DNA of 64,000 nt from Paralvinella palmiformis. Lineage: Eukaryota > Annelida > Polychaeta > Terebellida > Alvinellidae. Where the stretch lies: contig JAODUP010000958.1 in the NCBI GenBank assembly GCA_025642065.1, forward strand, positions 1-64,000. Direction: 5' to 3'. The position numbers and the translations under genes were made by a program. Positions 34,865 to 48,763 of the stretch are shown one piece after another. Within the stretch, counting starts at the first letter, position 1; every line of letters begins with the position of its first letter. The notes under the pieces were generated by a model. It searched no databases. It had not been told where the DNA came from and saw only the letters and a list, made by a program, of their open reading frames with translations.

Positions 34865-35559
34865 CTTGGGTTTTTTCCCTATAGTTCGCCAACTACAAAT
34901 AAAAAAAACATAGATACCTTGAAATGCACAGTTTAGCAAACAATTACAAATTTTCATTATAGAAATTGTAAAAATAAATTATGATTATGTAATCATGTGT
35001 GTGTGTATCTGAATGAGGAACTTCATGCCATGTTAACCAGGGTTGGAGCTTCTGGATGAAATCTGTTTAGTTACAGTTCTTTTTTCTCATTACATTTATG
35101 AGGGCTAAATCTGAGATCTAGGCTAAATTCAATTCTATTTAAAAAATGTATTACATAAATTAACAATCATACCATTTATACACTTTAAACATATATGTAA
35201 TTTTTTCCATAGTTGTCTTATACACAAGTCAGCCAAAAAAAAGCCTTCGGGTCTGGTGAGCTATAATAAGTAAAACTTTTTTAATGTTTCAGTTAGATCT
35301 ACTCTACAGCAATAATTAACAATTTCAGCTTGATTAGCTGTCTTCATAATTAGTTTTGTACATAAATATCCTTGATTGTGTTTGGCCACTAGTTCTACAT
35401 TCTTGATTATTTCAACATGCCAGGTCAAAAAGAAAATCCCATTTTTTTGAAAATAAAATCTTTTAAATTCTGCTATCTTATAATATTCAAGTTAGGTGGT
35501 TTCCTGCATTATTGACTGATATACTTTCCCATCTAATATATGAGATCGACTCGTACACA

Positions 35560-35905
35560 ATCTAACCCCGCCATCTGCCAATAGCCACCAACAGCACCTA
35601 ACTGCCAGCCTTTGATAAGGACCCGATTTCATGCCATGGTAATGCTCCTGTTTATTCGCCCCCCCGTTATTCAGCCACCGCCAATGCTTAGGCAATATGT
35701 ATACCATATATGGTCATATAGATAACCCTGCTATTACCGCCACACACTGAACATGAAATGTTTCCGGTAATCTGTGAAAATCGTGTCACAATATATCAAT
35801 CAGAGATGCCAATGTTTTTAAGTCAGTTGGTGATAGATTAAATAAAGTGATAGTTGGGGTTAACAAAGGATAAAAAGCCATGGGTGTGTAATTAACCACC
35901 TGATC
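35560..35905 (-). repeat. Dispersed repeat, copy 2, inverted relative to 26958-27300
   Basis: The reverse complement follows copy 1 block by block (see 26958). The family is also represented by a terminus-like stretch near 36070-36185. No coding content. Confidence 0.8.
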
Positions 35906-36300
35906 AATAGATGTATTAATGCCAAATAAGCTACAATAAAATCATTTTATGCCTGTATGTAAATTATTAGGTGGTTAAATAAATAAATCGTTATTACTTA
36001 CTATATATGGTCTTTTATTATCCCTACAATATGCTACATATTATACACAATTATGTGCTGTACCCATTCATCCACCACCCAAGTCTCTCTGCCTAATTTG
36101 CCTCCCACACTCTAATGCCACCTCACCACAATGCCAACTTTCAGCCAGGTCCCAAAGTTGGCATAAAAGCGAGGTTAGACTGTATCCTAAATAACTACAC
36201 TTTAGACCAAAATACTAACTCAATCTCATAAAAATCAGTTTCTGCTAGGTGATTACCCAGTTTCATACATATTCCTTATCTTCATCATTGTCTGTACCAC

Positions 36301-36302
<2 letters not shown>

Positions 36303-36343
<41 letters not shown>
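36303..36343. repeat. (TA)n microsatellite
   Basis: TA run of about 40 bp. Confidence 0.95.
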
Positions 36344-36346
<3 letters not shown>

Positions 36347-39015
36347 ACCTGTTCTTTCATGAAGAATGAATAGCTACCAATGTAAGCTAAGAACGTTCCA
36401 AATCTACTAAGTTAACGAAGTGAAGTCTTCCAATATCTGGATAGTCTCAAAAACCATGGTGAAAGGATGAGGTTCTCAAGTAGTCAAGATTCATTAATCA
36501 CATGATAATTTTCTCAATGGAGTTCCTCCCGCTCTCACATATTTCTTCTCTTAAAAGGTTAGGATTTCGCACATCATTAAATAAATCAGATGCAAACACA
36601 TATCTATAACAGAACATGGTTCATTCTGTCAACATATAGTTATTCACTAAGACATAGTAAGTTTGGATCTGTGGTTATAATTGAATTTGGCTTACTTTCA
36701 ATTCAGATCCTAAGTAAACTTTGCTTAGTGGACTGAAACAAAATCATGGATGAGCCCATTCTGTTTCATTATCTTTATTAATATCAGTGTTGCTTCTAGG
36801 ATCTAGCCTATGTGGGGGATGTTAATGTAACATAAGCACTTGGCATGAAAACTGTTCAGGTTACAAACGCATACCCTCAGGAATGTTTGAACTGAAAATG
36901 ATGACATTTGCATCCTATATGAAGTATTTATACACATAGTTTTAAAGCGTAAGCATAATTAAATGTATGCATATCACTTATATCTGTAACATGAAAAAAC
37001 AAGACTACAGAAATGCTTCAAAATGTTACTGATGACTCGCTTTTATATATTCTACGGGCTTTCTTCTCCTTCCACATATTTACAGCTAACTCATAGTCAA
37101 AGTCAGCCACAGAACATTTTGATGTTTTAATTTTCATCAACACACTGAGGAATTTTTTTCTTGTGTCCGTTCAGGTAAAGACCACCATTACCAGATATGA
37201 ACCACTTATCAATAGGCATGGAAGAAATTCTTTGAGTAGTTGGCCATCATATGCAATAAGCATCAAATCACATAGATTTTCCTGGCCAAGGGAGTTCCTC
37301 AACATGGTTTTAATGCTATACGTAGAGGAGAACTCTACCTCTCACACTAAGCAGTGGGTGGACAGAGGATCAAGGAAGAAACACAATTATTAAGTAACCA
37401 AACACTGCATATAATTCCTTCAGTTAAGTATGAATACGGTTAATATGATATATGAAATCCATATTTATATGATAATATTAACATAAAATGCAAAAAAATA
37501 AAACAGTGATCAAACAAATATACAGGAGAGGGACAGAGAAATCCACCACATAAACAAGACTATGTGCTTTTATTTACTGTAAACAAAGATAACTGGCCAA
37601 TCAGGAGAGACTATTTGAGTCACATCACCTTCATAATGCAAAGTAGACGTTTACCAGCCAAGATCACCAGCCCACCAAAATCTCTCCTATCCTTCAAGCA
37701 TGGTTCTTATATTCAGAAAATATTTATAAATATGACATTTGAAATACTAAAGCAGTAGATTTTGTCATTTCAGATCAGGAAACTATCGGATGGCAAATAT
37801 TTGGCCTTCATCATGACCCATTTTCTGCTGATATGATATTATTAAAGCTAATGTGATGGGGAAATTGTTAATGCATAGAACACTTACAATATTGCGTCAT
37901 GGGATTTTATTCTGCGCCATGTGGTGCCCAGGTTTCTTTTAATTTTAAATATCGGCAAAACACATACTAGAAACAACAGTGATCCCTCTACATAGGAGTT
38001 AGCACTGCCTAGGAACTGTTCACACAAAATATATTAGTGATGGGGAGACTGTTAAGGCGCACAATACGGATAATATTGCGTCATGCGGTTTTATTCTGAT
38101 AGCCAGCCTAAGGTGGGCCACTGCTGGCGACATGCAGCACAGGTGACAGAGGCTAGCCATAGCTGGCCAACCTCTGGTTCAACAGTGGCAATAACTAGAT
38201 TTTTACCGACTCTCTTTTTGCATAATACATTTTACCATGAGTAGGTACTCTGTGTACCTACTCTGAATACCTACTCCAGAGTAGTTTATATTCTAAGTAG
38301 GATTGTTATGGAAGAAATATTTCTGAATAAAAAAATTAAATGGTAAATTAATTTGTGGATTAAAATTTTTTTTTGGCAGTCCTAATTAGCAGTATATCTA
38401 TATAAATTACAGGTATGCTATGTGATGGTGTCAGTGTTGTGGGTGGTGCCCATGGTATCCAGACCATTTTAATTGGATAAATGCTCACATGGGGTGCCAC
38501 AGTTAGTGTACGTATCTGATATATATATATATATATATAAGGAACCAAAGTTCTGGATCAATTTGGTTCCAATATATTGATAACAACACATGTAAGTGTT
38601 AACGTGGTAAACAATTGCAAAAGCCTAACCACAAGGCGATTTTAGCTAAGAGCTATTTGATGACATCAAGTGGCGGATCATAATCTTGGGTGCATCCCCA
38701 TGTAAAAGTGTATTTTGTAATCATCAAAGATGTGTTTATATTCCACTGTGCAGTAGGAGCCTTAAAACGAATGTATTTGCTTAGTTCCGACCAGCAGGGG
38801 TGAGATCCTGTGTTTACTTTCACAACCCTGCTGGGTACTAAACTACTTACAAATGGTAAGTTCACACAGGATCTCAGAGTTATTAAAACAGTTAGGTCTC
38901 GGGACAGGCTATAGTAGTCAGAGTATATATATATATATATATATATCAGTATATTGGTAACACCACATGTAAGTGTTAACGTGGTAAATTAATTTGTGGA
39001 TTTAATTTTTTGTGG

Positions 39016-39104
39016 GAAACTTCAATTCCAAATTTCTCAAAAATAAAAATCAATTCCAATTTCGGACTCGACCATCAATTCCAAAATTGAATTGACCCCA
39101 TGTC
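39016..39104. repeat. Dispersed repeat ending GACCCCATG, copy 2
   Basis: GAAACTTCAATTCCAAATTT to AATTGAATTGACCCCATGTC, homologous to 10514-10626. Shorter inside than copy 1. Confidence 0.6.
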
Positions 39105-40235
39105 TGCAGTGGAGTGGAAGTGATGAATATCATATCAGTATGCACTGATAGGTTACTGTATCTCTTGGGAGTTTCTTCACATGCTAAGGGAAGAAATACC
39201 TTTCTTCCGGGAAGAAACCCAACCCTGTACTCGTATACAGCAAAGTTTAAATTTGTGTGCATGGTTTGTAAATCTTGCTGACATCACAGAGAAACTCCTT
39301 TCCATCCAATTATTTCACAACATAATCTTCCCACAGTGCTGATTTTGATATTCTAAGCATTTTATCCGCTTCAATTTTTCATCGGCAATCAACTGTGCTT
39401 GCACATCCACTAAGCTGGCGTCCTAGTGGAGCAAGTTAACTAGGTGGTAGAATGGCAAGTTGTGTCTGTAGATTTTTTTGGTTCAATCGTCGGTGCCAGC
39501 CCTCAGTCATTATTTGTAAATGTTGTTGTAATGCAACATTAACTATGTGAACTGACCAGGCCACATGCCATTTTAGACAGACAAATATATATAATTATTA
39601 TATAAGACAACATAGTCATGGGCGAATAGTGCCTTTTATTAAGGCCCATCCATAACTAAGCCTAAGGCAGTAAGGGCGAATAACAATAAAGGCAATAAAA
39701 GGGGAATAGCTCAATAGGATTTTATACCAACTTGGTAGGCTAGGGCGAATGCTCAGGGTCAATGCATAATTTATTTATCTCGGATATTATTACTTAATAA
39801 CAAAGTAACACACACACACACATACGACTGGTGTTAGATTTCACAATATTATACCATTCAAGCCATCAAGGAAAGCCAACCAGTTACCAAGTCTTGATAC
39901 ACTCATAGTTATGATAGTACAAGTGCGACATGGATAACAAATTGCTATAGTATCATATATGAAATATTCCATACTACACACGATAAACTAACAAAAATTG
40001 AAACTTTATTTATTGTATTACAATCAGATATTACTGTATCATATTAATAATAAGTGCCGTCCACCTAACAGGTAATCAACACGTGTTATTGTATAAATAA
40101 TAAAAAACAAATAGGTATGTAAGGAATTCCTTAATTATACAGTTTTCATTGTTGCTTTTCGTCTGTTTATTGCTATTTTACCTTTGAATACACTGACACG
40201 TTACTGATTTATTCTTGAGATCAGTTAAGCCGATT

Positions 40236-43200
40236 ATGACTGATTCATACTCTTTCGTAAAGGGAGGAAAATTGAAGCTTAAAGGGAAGAAAGATAAAAG
40301 GTGAGCATTATGTTGATAAGAACTATATTATCGCTCATCCCAGTTTCGAAGAGTTAGTATAGAATAGATCTAGATTAGAAGATCTAGACCTCTACTCTAG
40401 ACGAATCCTAGACAGCTCGGCCCAAGTGACAACTCGGCCCAGACAACTCGGACCCGTTATGAGACAGCTCGGCCCGCTGACGAGACAGCTCGGCCCAATG
40501 ATAAATGATACAACAGCGGTGTGTTGTACTTGTAAGTTGTAGTAATGACTGTAGACATCTAGTCTAATGCGCAACATCGAATCAGTTGGGTGGAGTTAGC
40601 ATCAAATGCAGGCCAATCAGTGGCACGATTAAAAGAGTAAATATCAATTAATTGTTGGTGGCATTTCTCAAAAGCATATTCAATGTATAATACAGTGCTG
40701 CAATACTAATTTTCGGACAAATATAAGACTATTTTATTAGTATATGTGTGTGTGTATTCTGACAAATGTCTACTTCTAAAATATTCAGTTCATGCGGGAA
40801 GGTGTATGTGCCATGTCATGATTATCCTGTCATGTTGTTTTAACGGTATAAAATAAATTGATTGATAGTTAATTGTTAGTGACATTTGTCAAAAGCATAT
40901 TCAATAAAATATAGTGCTACATTTCACACAGCTACATGCACTTATTCCATATCAGTCTTACACTGCAAGCAAACAACCACTAAGCTACATGGCATGCACT
41001 TATTGTGAAGTTATTCCAAATCAGTCTTGCACTGCAAGTAAACAACCACCAAGCTACATGGCATGCACTTATTCCATATCAGTCTTGCACTGCAAGTAAA
41101 CGACCACCAAGCTGTTAATATATATAAATATTTATTAACTAATTTACATATCTTTTTCCAAGGCCGAGTTGTCTTGGACAACTTGGCCCCGCGAGCTGAG
41201 CTGTCCAAGATAGCTCGGGTCGAGTTTTTACTTGGGCCGAGTTGTCCAGGCATCCTCCAGACATCTAGATCTTGGGTCTGTCGATCTTGGCCCTAGTCGA
41301 CCTCAGCCCATGTCGACCTCAGCCCACGTTGATCTGGGCTTAGGTATTCCAAGTGATTAACATTAAAATAGTTGCTCACACCATAATGATAATCATAATG
41401 TCAATGTCAATAGCCATGGGCTGAGATCGAGATGGGTATCATAAATATATGTTGATTTCGGCCCATATTTTATTAAAGTGTTTATTGTAGATGCGTGTTT
41501 GTATGTCGCTGATCTCGGCCCATGTTGATTACTATAGATATATTTTTTATATAATTATACATATAATTATATATCTATAATTATATCTATATATTCATGA
41601 GGCCTACAGTGTAGTCTGTTGGAATGATATAAATATCAAATGGTTTATCTTGAATAATAGTACTGAGTAACAGGCCACCCATGTAGGCCTACACTCATGG
41701 TCCATATAGGCTGGCACGTGCCTGGAGGAGCTGGTGGGTAGAGCTGTCGCCATTCTCTTATTCTGCCCAGAAGCTGAAGATCTTCTGCAGATTGACTACG
41801 GCCTGACTGTTCCACACATATATTCCAATGTTTTATTTTGTTCATTGAAATGACTATGACTTCCTGCGCCAACGTTGTTTACACGCACAACTCAAACACA
41901 CCCAGCAACCACAGTCTACTCAATGAAACACTGTTAGAGCAACTAGAACCGACATAGACATGATAATTAGAAAGCTTAAAAGCACATAGACATTAAAGTA
42001 ACATTTAATTTTTGCACACAAGCACACATATATTTAATTAGGCAGACCATTTAATTATACATAACAAAACATTGGAATACCACTTTAACAACCAAATAGG
42101 TGGGAAGAGATCGATGAGGGCTGAGTCCTAGATCTACGTACCCTGGTCCTGGCATCAAAATTAAAGGCTACATATTTAAAGTTTGCTTTTTTTAGTATAT
42201 GATGGAACTTGTGAAGTTCATCATCATGCTATGTGAACAATAAGGCATTTACAATCATTCTAATTCCATGATATTTTTTTCTGGACCAATGGTTTTGGCT
42301 TTGAATGTTTTCAACTCATGAACTGACTAAAATAAAAGAATATAATACTAATAGGACAGAAATACTTCAGAATAACCAAGGTGTTAAAAGCCCAAAGCAA
42401 AGATGGGCCAGTGTTCAATCAGGGTAAATATTTTCAAACTACTCAAATATTATAGCATTTATAATAGTTCTAGAATAAATCCTTTTCTTTTCCAATATGT
42501 TAGATTTCAGTGTTTTTGACCCATTAAATAGTTAATTCCTGGTTATGTCTTGATATGTTTGTCTCTTTTTAAGAAATTGCAATTTGGAAATGTGTACAGT
42601 ACCACTCTGCAGATTAGTTCTAAGATACCCTTTTTGCTACTTATAGCTGAGCCCATTTACCCCTTAAGTATGGTTAGACTAATTTGCCACTAATTTTGCC
42701 TTGGAGAGTTTTCAGTGTGTGATAGTGCTCAGATATTTCATCTTTCTAGTCATGTTACAAATATTATAACAATTATAAGTAATGTAGTCATATGGTCCCT
42801 GTTCACATGAAATAGTAAATACCACTTCCAAATTAATATAAGTAATTATGGTTTGCAGGGAAAACATTAAGCTGAATTTGTACAGTGTTTTGTTGGGGAT
42901 TATTTTCTTACTTTGTAATTGTCATATTACGCACACAGTTCTTGACAAAACTAATATTTACATATGTTTTGAACATATTTACTTATGTTTAATAATGTTT
43001 GTATAAAAGGTGTAAATTGCATGTATTATATTTGTTGATCTATTTCACTCTTATATCCAGTTATGCAGCTGGTTAGCTTGCTATGTCTCATTGGTAACTG
43101 TGGTAAAGATGGAATAGACCAGTAATGTATGAGTTCATATCATTGAATCATTACAGTATATATATATATACTATATATATCTCATAGACAATTATATGAC

Positions 43201-46200
43201 AATTAATAGAAATTTATCTTGTTTCTGACCTTGAAGTAGCAATGTACATACCGGTATATAATTCCCATATATTTCTGCTTCACAATCATCATTTATAATA
43301 TTGTTATCACATCTAAAACTGGCGTAACATTAATTCACTACTATTTACTATTATGTTTACTATTATTATCATTAGCCACAAAAAACATAAGAAACATAGG
43401 AAACGGGAAAGAGAAACTGTTGATGAGAAATGTGATGACGACACCCTTAGACATGGTAAATCTGATCCTTTTAAAAATATATTATCATTTTCAAATTGTT
43501 ACACTATTTAGTGAAATGATTCTTTCACCTAACAATATTTTCAATTAACAGTATTACTTATTTATGGATAACTGTACAGATCAAAAGCATCATTAATTGA
43601 CGTTTCTGCTAACTCTTGCATTTGCCTATAGAAAATTATTTATTAATATGAGCCGTTTGCTTAAATTGAAATGTTATTGGCAGTTCATACCAAACTACAG
43701 TAATCAAATAATTTAGTTTTATTATATTCATGGTTATAATGTTAGACAGCTTTCAGGATAATAACTGTTTTGTTACAACAGTGCAGCTCTCTCTCACCCT
43801 AGGCGATTGGTGGTCAGTTGAACAGTTTGATGACATTACAGGAAGCATAGCAGTAGAACTGAAACCGATGGTATACATGTTGGCACAAGATAATGGCTTA
43901 TTTGTGACAGGACCGTCTCACGATATTGGTATGGGAATGCACTTTTGGTAATGCGATCTTCTCTTATTTAGTTTAACATTAGTCCCGTGTCTTTTGTAGC
44001 TTTATAGCTGAAATACTGATTTATTTATGATTGCTGCAATGGTGAAAACAGAAAGTTATGGTTCTGAATTGTGTGTTTCAGGAGAAGGTCCTAGTCCAGA
44101 GGAGATTCTAATTGCAGTGAGAGTAAATGACAGCAAAATAGCAATGAAATCTGGCTTTGATAAGTACCTTAGTGTGAAGTCGGATGGCATTGTAGCTGGT
44201 CGGTCAGACGCTATTGGCAGTAGAGAGCAGTGGGAGCCTGTTTTTCAAGATGTATGTTGGCCAATCAGAAAACAATCATGATATAGGATTTATTTGTTTG
44301 CTGGACAGTATCAGGTCTTGATTTTTAAATAAAATTTTATTTAAGGGAAAACTCGCACTGATGGGTTGTAACAACTGTTTTTTGTCGGCTGATCCAAGTG
44401 GAAAGGTTATATGCACCAGTAAAACAGTGGAGGAAGATGAAGTCATTAAGGTATGCCAGTTAAAGTTACCAAAAAATGCTAATTATCTTTTGTAATGATT
44501 AATTGTTTTTGTAATGATTTGATGTTGTAACAATCGATTCTTTTATGATCAGCATCAAACAAATCGAGCTTGATGTGTCTGATGCTTATCATTAGAGAAT
44601 CAATTGTTACAACATAGTTTACTATGACACCAGTCTAAATATCAGATAACCAACAAATAATATTTTCATTGCATTTTCTACTGATTTGGATGGAACATAA
44701 TTTTGCTTTGTCACAGAATATGCTTTCATTGGTTTCAATGATAAGTTTCATCTTTGACTTCGCTTCATTACCTTTGGAGATTGCTCGGCCCATTTAGCAC
44801 ATGCACAAAAGTGGCCGTAAAATGTCAGTCATCATCATCATGTCTTGAATAATAATTGTAAATAAAGAAATCATTATGACAATATAGTTACCTGACAAAC
44901 TCTGACTTCATATTCCATAAGTCAGATGTACCAATAACATTATTGCCACTTGTTGTACCTCCGTCCTGTCGTCAGATTTCTGAAAGAATGAGTTGACATC
45001 AATGAAAACAAATTTAGCCATTAAACCTGTTAATATTATGAAAGCATGGATCAGTAGCTGATAAGAATTAGATACATGATCTGAAATAGACATCAGATTG
45101 TTAATAAATCTAGGAAATAATTACATTTAGATTGAAAATAAGGCTGCTACCTAGGGGCTGTGTTTTAGCCTAAGTATCTTGGTATTACTCTGAGGTCCTT
45201 CAAATTCCTGTCTTACACTCCTGTCTGCTAACCTTGGTAGTTTTGCTATCTCAAAATATGCCCTGTAGTTTAAAAAAAATAATTGTGCCATGATTTGAGC
45301 ATTAAAATATGACATTCTGTCGGATGATTTCTAAAGTCTTTCCCAAATATTTGAGGAGTAAATAGAAAATTATATTTGAATAATAAAAGAATGATCAAGA
45401 TATTTGGTGCTAGTTAGAGGAATTGTTTTTTATTTACAGATAAGATCATGTGCCAGAAAGGAGAAGAAACAAAAGGGCAACATTCCTGATGAGGAACAAG
45501 GCAGCTTAAAAACAACTGAACTAAATTATGTGTTAGTACTTATTTAAAACTCAGAATTTAAGTAATTGTTGTAGTGGTTATTCTCTGTGTGAAAACCTTT
45601 TGATGTCAGTTAAAGCCCAGACAACCAACACATGCCATGCACTAAATATCTTCCATGAATCACTTCAGAAAGAAGTTCCAGAGTTTTCAGGATCGACGAA
45701 TAAAAATAAGTGAAGAAGACAGAAGTACTCTTCGTAAAGCTAGAGAGGAAGGAAAACTTCATGAGTCACTGCTGGACAGGTTTGATTTAATAAGTATTTG
45801 TTATACAAACATAAACAAAAATCAATCATCATATGATACCAAACCAAATATATTCAATAGTTAATGCCATAAATGATACTTTTATGTAAGGTATGCAAAT
45901 GGAAAGGATGATCTCATTGTTAATCTGCCATTTACAAACATTTAAGGGTCCTTCGGGAAACAGTTGTACATGATGTGCTTCATCCAGAAAATTTGAGATG
46001 CTGGACAATGACATTTTGGCTTGTGGGAACTCTTATGTAACATCCATTTGTTGACATTGATATTCTGATAACTGGTTTGTACCATTTCCAAATTGAAGTA
46101 TTAAAACATGATCAATAAGTAAAGGGTTGGTCAATCATTTGAAAACATTTAAAGCCATGCCTTTGGGCCTGATAAAGGATTTATTCATTTTGCAAGGTTC

Positions 46201-47587
46201 CAAATATTTATTAAAAAACCTTTAATTATCTTGCTGTCATAAAATGATACCTGTTTCCACTCCGGACTGATAATTAAAAGTAAATAACAATTTAAAAAGA
46301 ATTCTGACTAAAGATATGTAATAACTGGAAATACATACAGGTACACTGATTTTAGACTTACGTCTATTGTGAAATATTTTCATTCATTTCTACTAAATTA
46401 ATTATATTAGTATTATATCCCCTTTCTCTAAGTGCATAGAATATATTAGTGAACTGTTCTTCCTATTAAATTATATAAAAAAACTTACTTCCCAGTTTGA
46501 GAATGGCTACAACCTAGCTGTAAGGTTGTGTCACTCTCTTGAACTCTTTTCACCATGCTATCCCATTATAGTTGTTTGATAGAGTGAACAATGGTTCTGT
46601 TTACATTGGATGTTATAGAAGTGTGGTGTGTGTAAGAGTAGAAAGACAAAGTGTGGGCTGTGAGTAAAGCAGATATGGGTCACACTGAAGACCAAATTCA
46701 TCTACATTCTAATAAAAGCAATTCATTTGTAAATTTTGATATTACTACATTATTCTAAAATAGGCAGTGAAATAATACAATTTGCTTTACAATTAATTGC
46801 AAATATGAAGGCTGTTATGAACAGATAAAAATTGTTTGTAAATATTGGAAGAATTCACAGATGCAGACTAAGTGAAAGGGCTTATTATTTTAATTATGCT
46901 TTTATCTGATAGAAGTTAATATTCATGATGTTTGACAATATTTCATGACATCTTGCACAAATGCAACAAAACTTTATAGTTCTTGTTTGTCTTGTGAAGT
47001 TGATATATTGTAACACTTGTAACATACAGGCCTTGCCTTTCAGACTCAGCCTAGATTGGTATGACTTGTGCTGAGATAACTTAACTTAAAATAATATCAT
47101 ATGTACATCATCACCTAAAAGACTCTCAGCAATTTTAAAATTATGTTTTTGATACTTGCAATCATAACCTTAAAAAATAGCTGTTAGTTAATCATATTCT
47201 CCATAAGTTTTTAATAACAGGATTTGAACATCCCATTTAAATTTTGTATTTGAACATAAAAATCACAAATTAAACCAGTTTATGCACTAAAACATAGTCT
47301 TAGCCACAATATTTTATCTCTACTTACAAATTAGAACACTTCATGAATAATAGTAAGTATCCTGTCTCAATGTTGTGTTAAGTTAAACAATAATTAAGTT
47401 ACTAGTGGGAACATTATTTGGAAAATTTACCTGCCCCCATTAATTGATATTTTAGAAATAAAGATATGTCTTGTAATTTGAACTCATTACTTTTAACAAA
47501 GGTCATTATTATTTTATTTATAAAAGATTCTATGTTTTTTTTTTAAACAGGAGGGAGAAAATGAAATCAGACAGATACTGTAAATGA
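40236..47587 (+). CDS. FRG1: FRG1 (nuclear/spliceosome-associated, actin-bundling protein), 8 exons
   Basis: Exons 40236-40300, 43376-43455, 43803-43928, 44082-44251, 44346-44450, 45440-45531, 45669-45779, 47551-47587; all GT-AG, phases agree, 786 nt, 261 aa (about the length of vertebrate FRG1). The start reads [20 protein letters not shown], then a basic [12 protein letters not shown] nuclear-localisation region. Next is the beta-trefoil (fascin-like) core: [69 protein letters not shown] and [10 protein letters not shown]. The tail has [34 protein letters not shown] and ends SDRYCK. FRG1 is a nucleolar and Cajal-body protein that associates with spliceosomes and bundles F-actin. The gene looks functional. 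Intron 1 (3.1 kb) is repeat-rich. AATAAA lies about 32 bp past the stop. Confidence 0.95.
40384..40500 (+). repeat. CTCGGCCC direct-repeat array in FRG1 intron 1
   Basis: ACAGCTCGGCCC or ACAACTCGG.CC occurs five times within about 110 bp. The complementary motif GGCCGAGTTGTC recurs at 41160-41250. Confidence 0.85.
40930..41109. repeat. Three-unit minisatellite in FRG1 intron 1
   Basis: Units 40930-40982, 40983-41051 and 41052-41109 share AGCTACATGGCATGCACTTA and CAGTCTTGCACTGCAAGTAA. Unit 2 has a 12 bp insertion. Confidence 0.9.
41160..41535 (-). repeat. Inverted partner array of CTCGGCCC-type motifs in FRG1 intron 1
   Basis: GGCCGAGTTGTC twice within 90 bp, then CGACCTCAGCCCA twice and TCGGCCCAT variants to about 41525. 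It opposes the array at 40384-40500. Confidence 0.7.
41536..43375. other. Remainder of FRG1 intron 1
   Basis: AT-rich intronic DNA. The minus strand is open for 75 codons at 41645-41872, with no recognisable domain. (TA)n occurs at about 43158-43180. Nothing else is supported. Confidence 0.4.
44522..44615. mobile_element. Short foldback/MITE-like palindrome in FRG1 intron 5
   Basis: About 36 bp arms, starting ATGTTGTAACAATCGATTCT and ending in its near complement, around a central 22 bp. No clear duplication at the flanks. Confidence 0.7.
44737..44843 (+). repeat. SINE family 1 body fragment in FRG1 intron 5
   Basis: GTTTCATCTTTGACTTCGCT to AAAAGTGGCCGTAAAATGTC, then ATCATCATCATG. The tRNA-like head is missing, so the copy is 5'-truncated. 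Confidence 0.8.
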
Positions 47588-48763
47588 TGGATTCTAGGTA
47601 GTCTTTTTGGATAAAAAAATAAATGTATTGATTTTGTAAATGATAGAAATTAAGTTTTATTTAATCATAGTTGCATATTTGTTATGTATTTATGCAATGA
47701 AGTAAAATGCTAGAAAGCTCTTTTTTGTCTTTTGTGTTTTGTTTGTTTGGATCCTGCCAAGAAGATGACATCATTTATTTGCATTGAATAATCCTGACTA
47801 CATTTAGAACATGATAATAATAGTAGAACTATTAAATGCCAATTTGATTGGCATATTGTGTACATTATGCAAGGATTTCATATAAAGTCAAAATTTAGAC
47901 AGTTTGTAATGTAAGGTAAAGGATATTGATCAATATATACTGGGAAATTCTTTTGTTATGCAGTGCATGGTAATAATGTTATTTATTATTTTAGACTTTA
48001 ATGCAATAGCGAATGTATAGATAAGAGGAAATGTTGGCGTTATTATTTAGAAATGAAGCACACAACAATATATTTAATTTTACAGCAATACTGATCACTT
48101 AATGTTACATGACATGGTACAAATGCTCATTCTATCAGGGAAACATTACAGTAACTTGCATAAATTTATTTTAGGCTTGGTTTTTCTGAGAATAGATTTG
48201 AGTTTATTAGCATTAATCTTATATACAGTCAAGAAGTACTTTTGGTTGGACACCCATTTTTAGAATGTGAAGTATACCCAACCAATGACAATTTACATAC
48301 ATAGAAGCAGCTGAGTGAAGACATCTGAAGGCACATTATAATATCTTTATTTCACATTCATGGCACATTCAACATAAATCAAGAACACGAAAGGATAATG
48401 GAATACAAAGCGTAACACAAAATTCAGCAGCTTAATATAAAAAAAGATTAAGATTTGTCAAGAAAATTTTATTATTCCATTATAAAAACCATGTACCTTG
48501 CATACAGGCATAAAGATTTAACATGATGGACAATAGTCACATGTTCAGAGCAAATCAGTTCTATAATACACATTGTGATAATGAATCAGTGAAATGAATA
48601 TCAAAATTATGATGTAAATAAGATATATTCCTGCCAATAGATGTAGCACATGATAATGCCATCTTGTCGAAAGAGGCGACAATACAATTTTCACTTTGTT
48701 ACCTATAATAATTTTTAACATGTAAATGGCAGGATATGAGGTTGTTTAAGCAAAGGTCCTGAT
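47588..48763. other. FRG1 3' flank and intergenic DNA
   Basis: Contains the FRG1 poly(A) signal at about 47618 and AT-rich DNA. No gene was seen. Confidence 0.45.

Larger units (their letters stand above)
34865..40235. other. Intergenic region between GSTCD-B and FRG1
   Basis: 5.4 kb without a recognised gene. It holds the promoter side of GSTCD-B, the inverted dispersed repeat at 35560-35905 with a related terminus at about 36070-36185 (ends GAGGTTAGACTGTAT), (TA)n at 36303-36343, 38520-38540 and 38925-38947, a repeated GATGGGGA...AATATTGCGTCATG...TTTTATTCTG segment at 37856-37917 and 38040-38100, and the repeats at 38342/38983 and 39016. Short open frames at about 37163-37393 and 37564-37758 show no recognisable domain. 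Confidence 0.45.
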
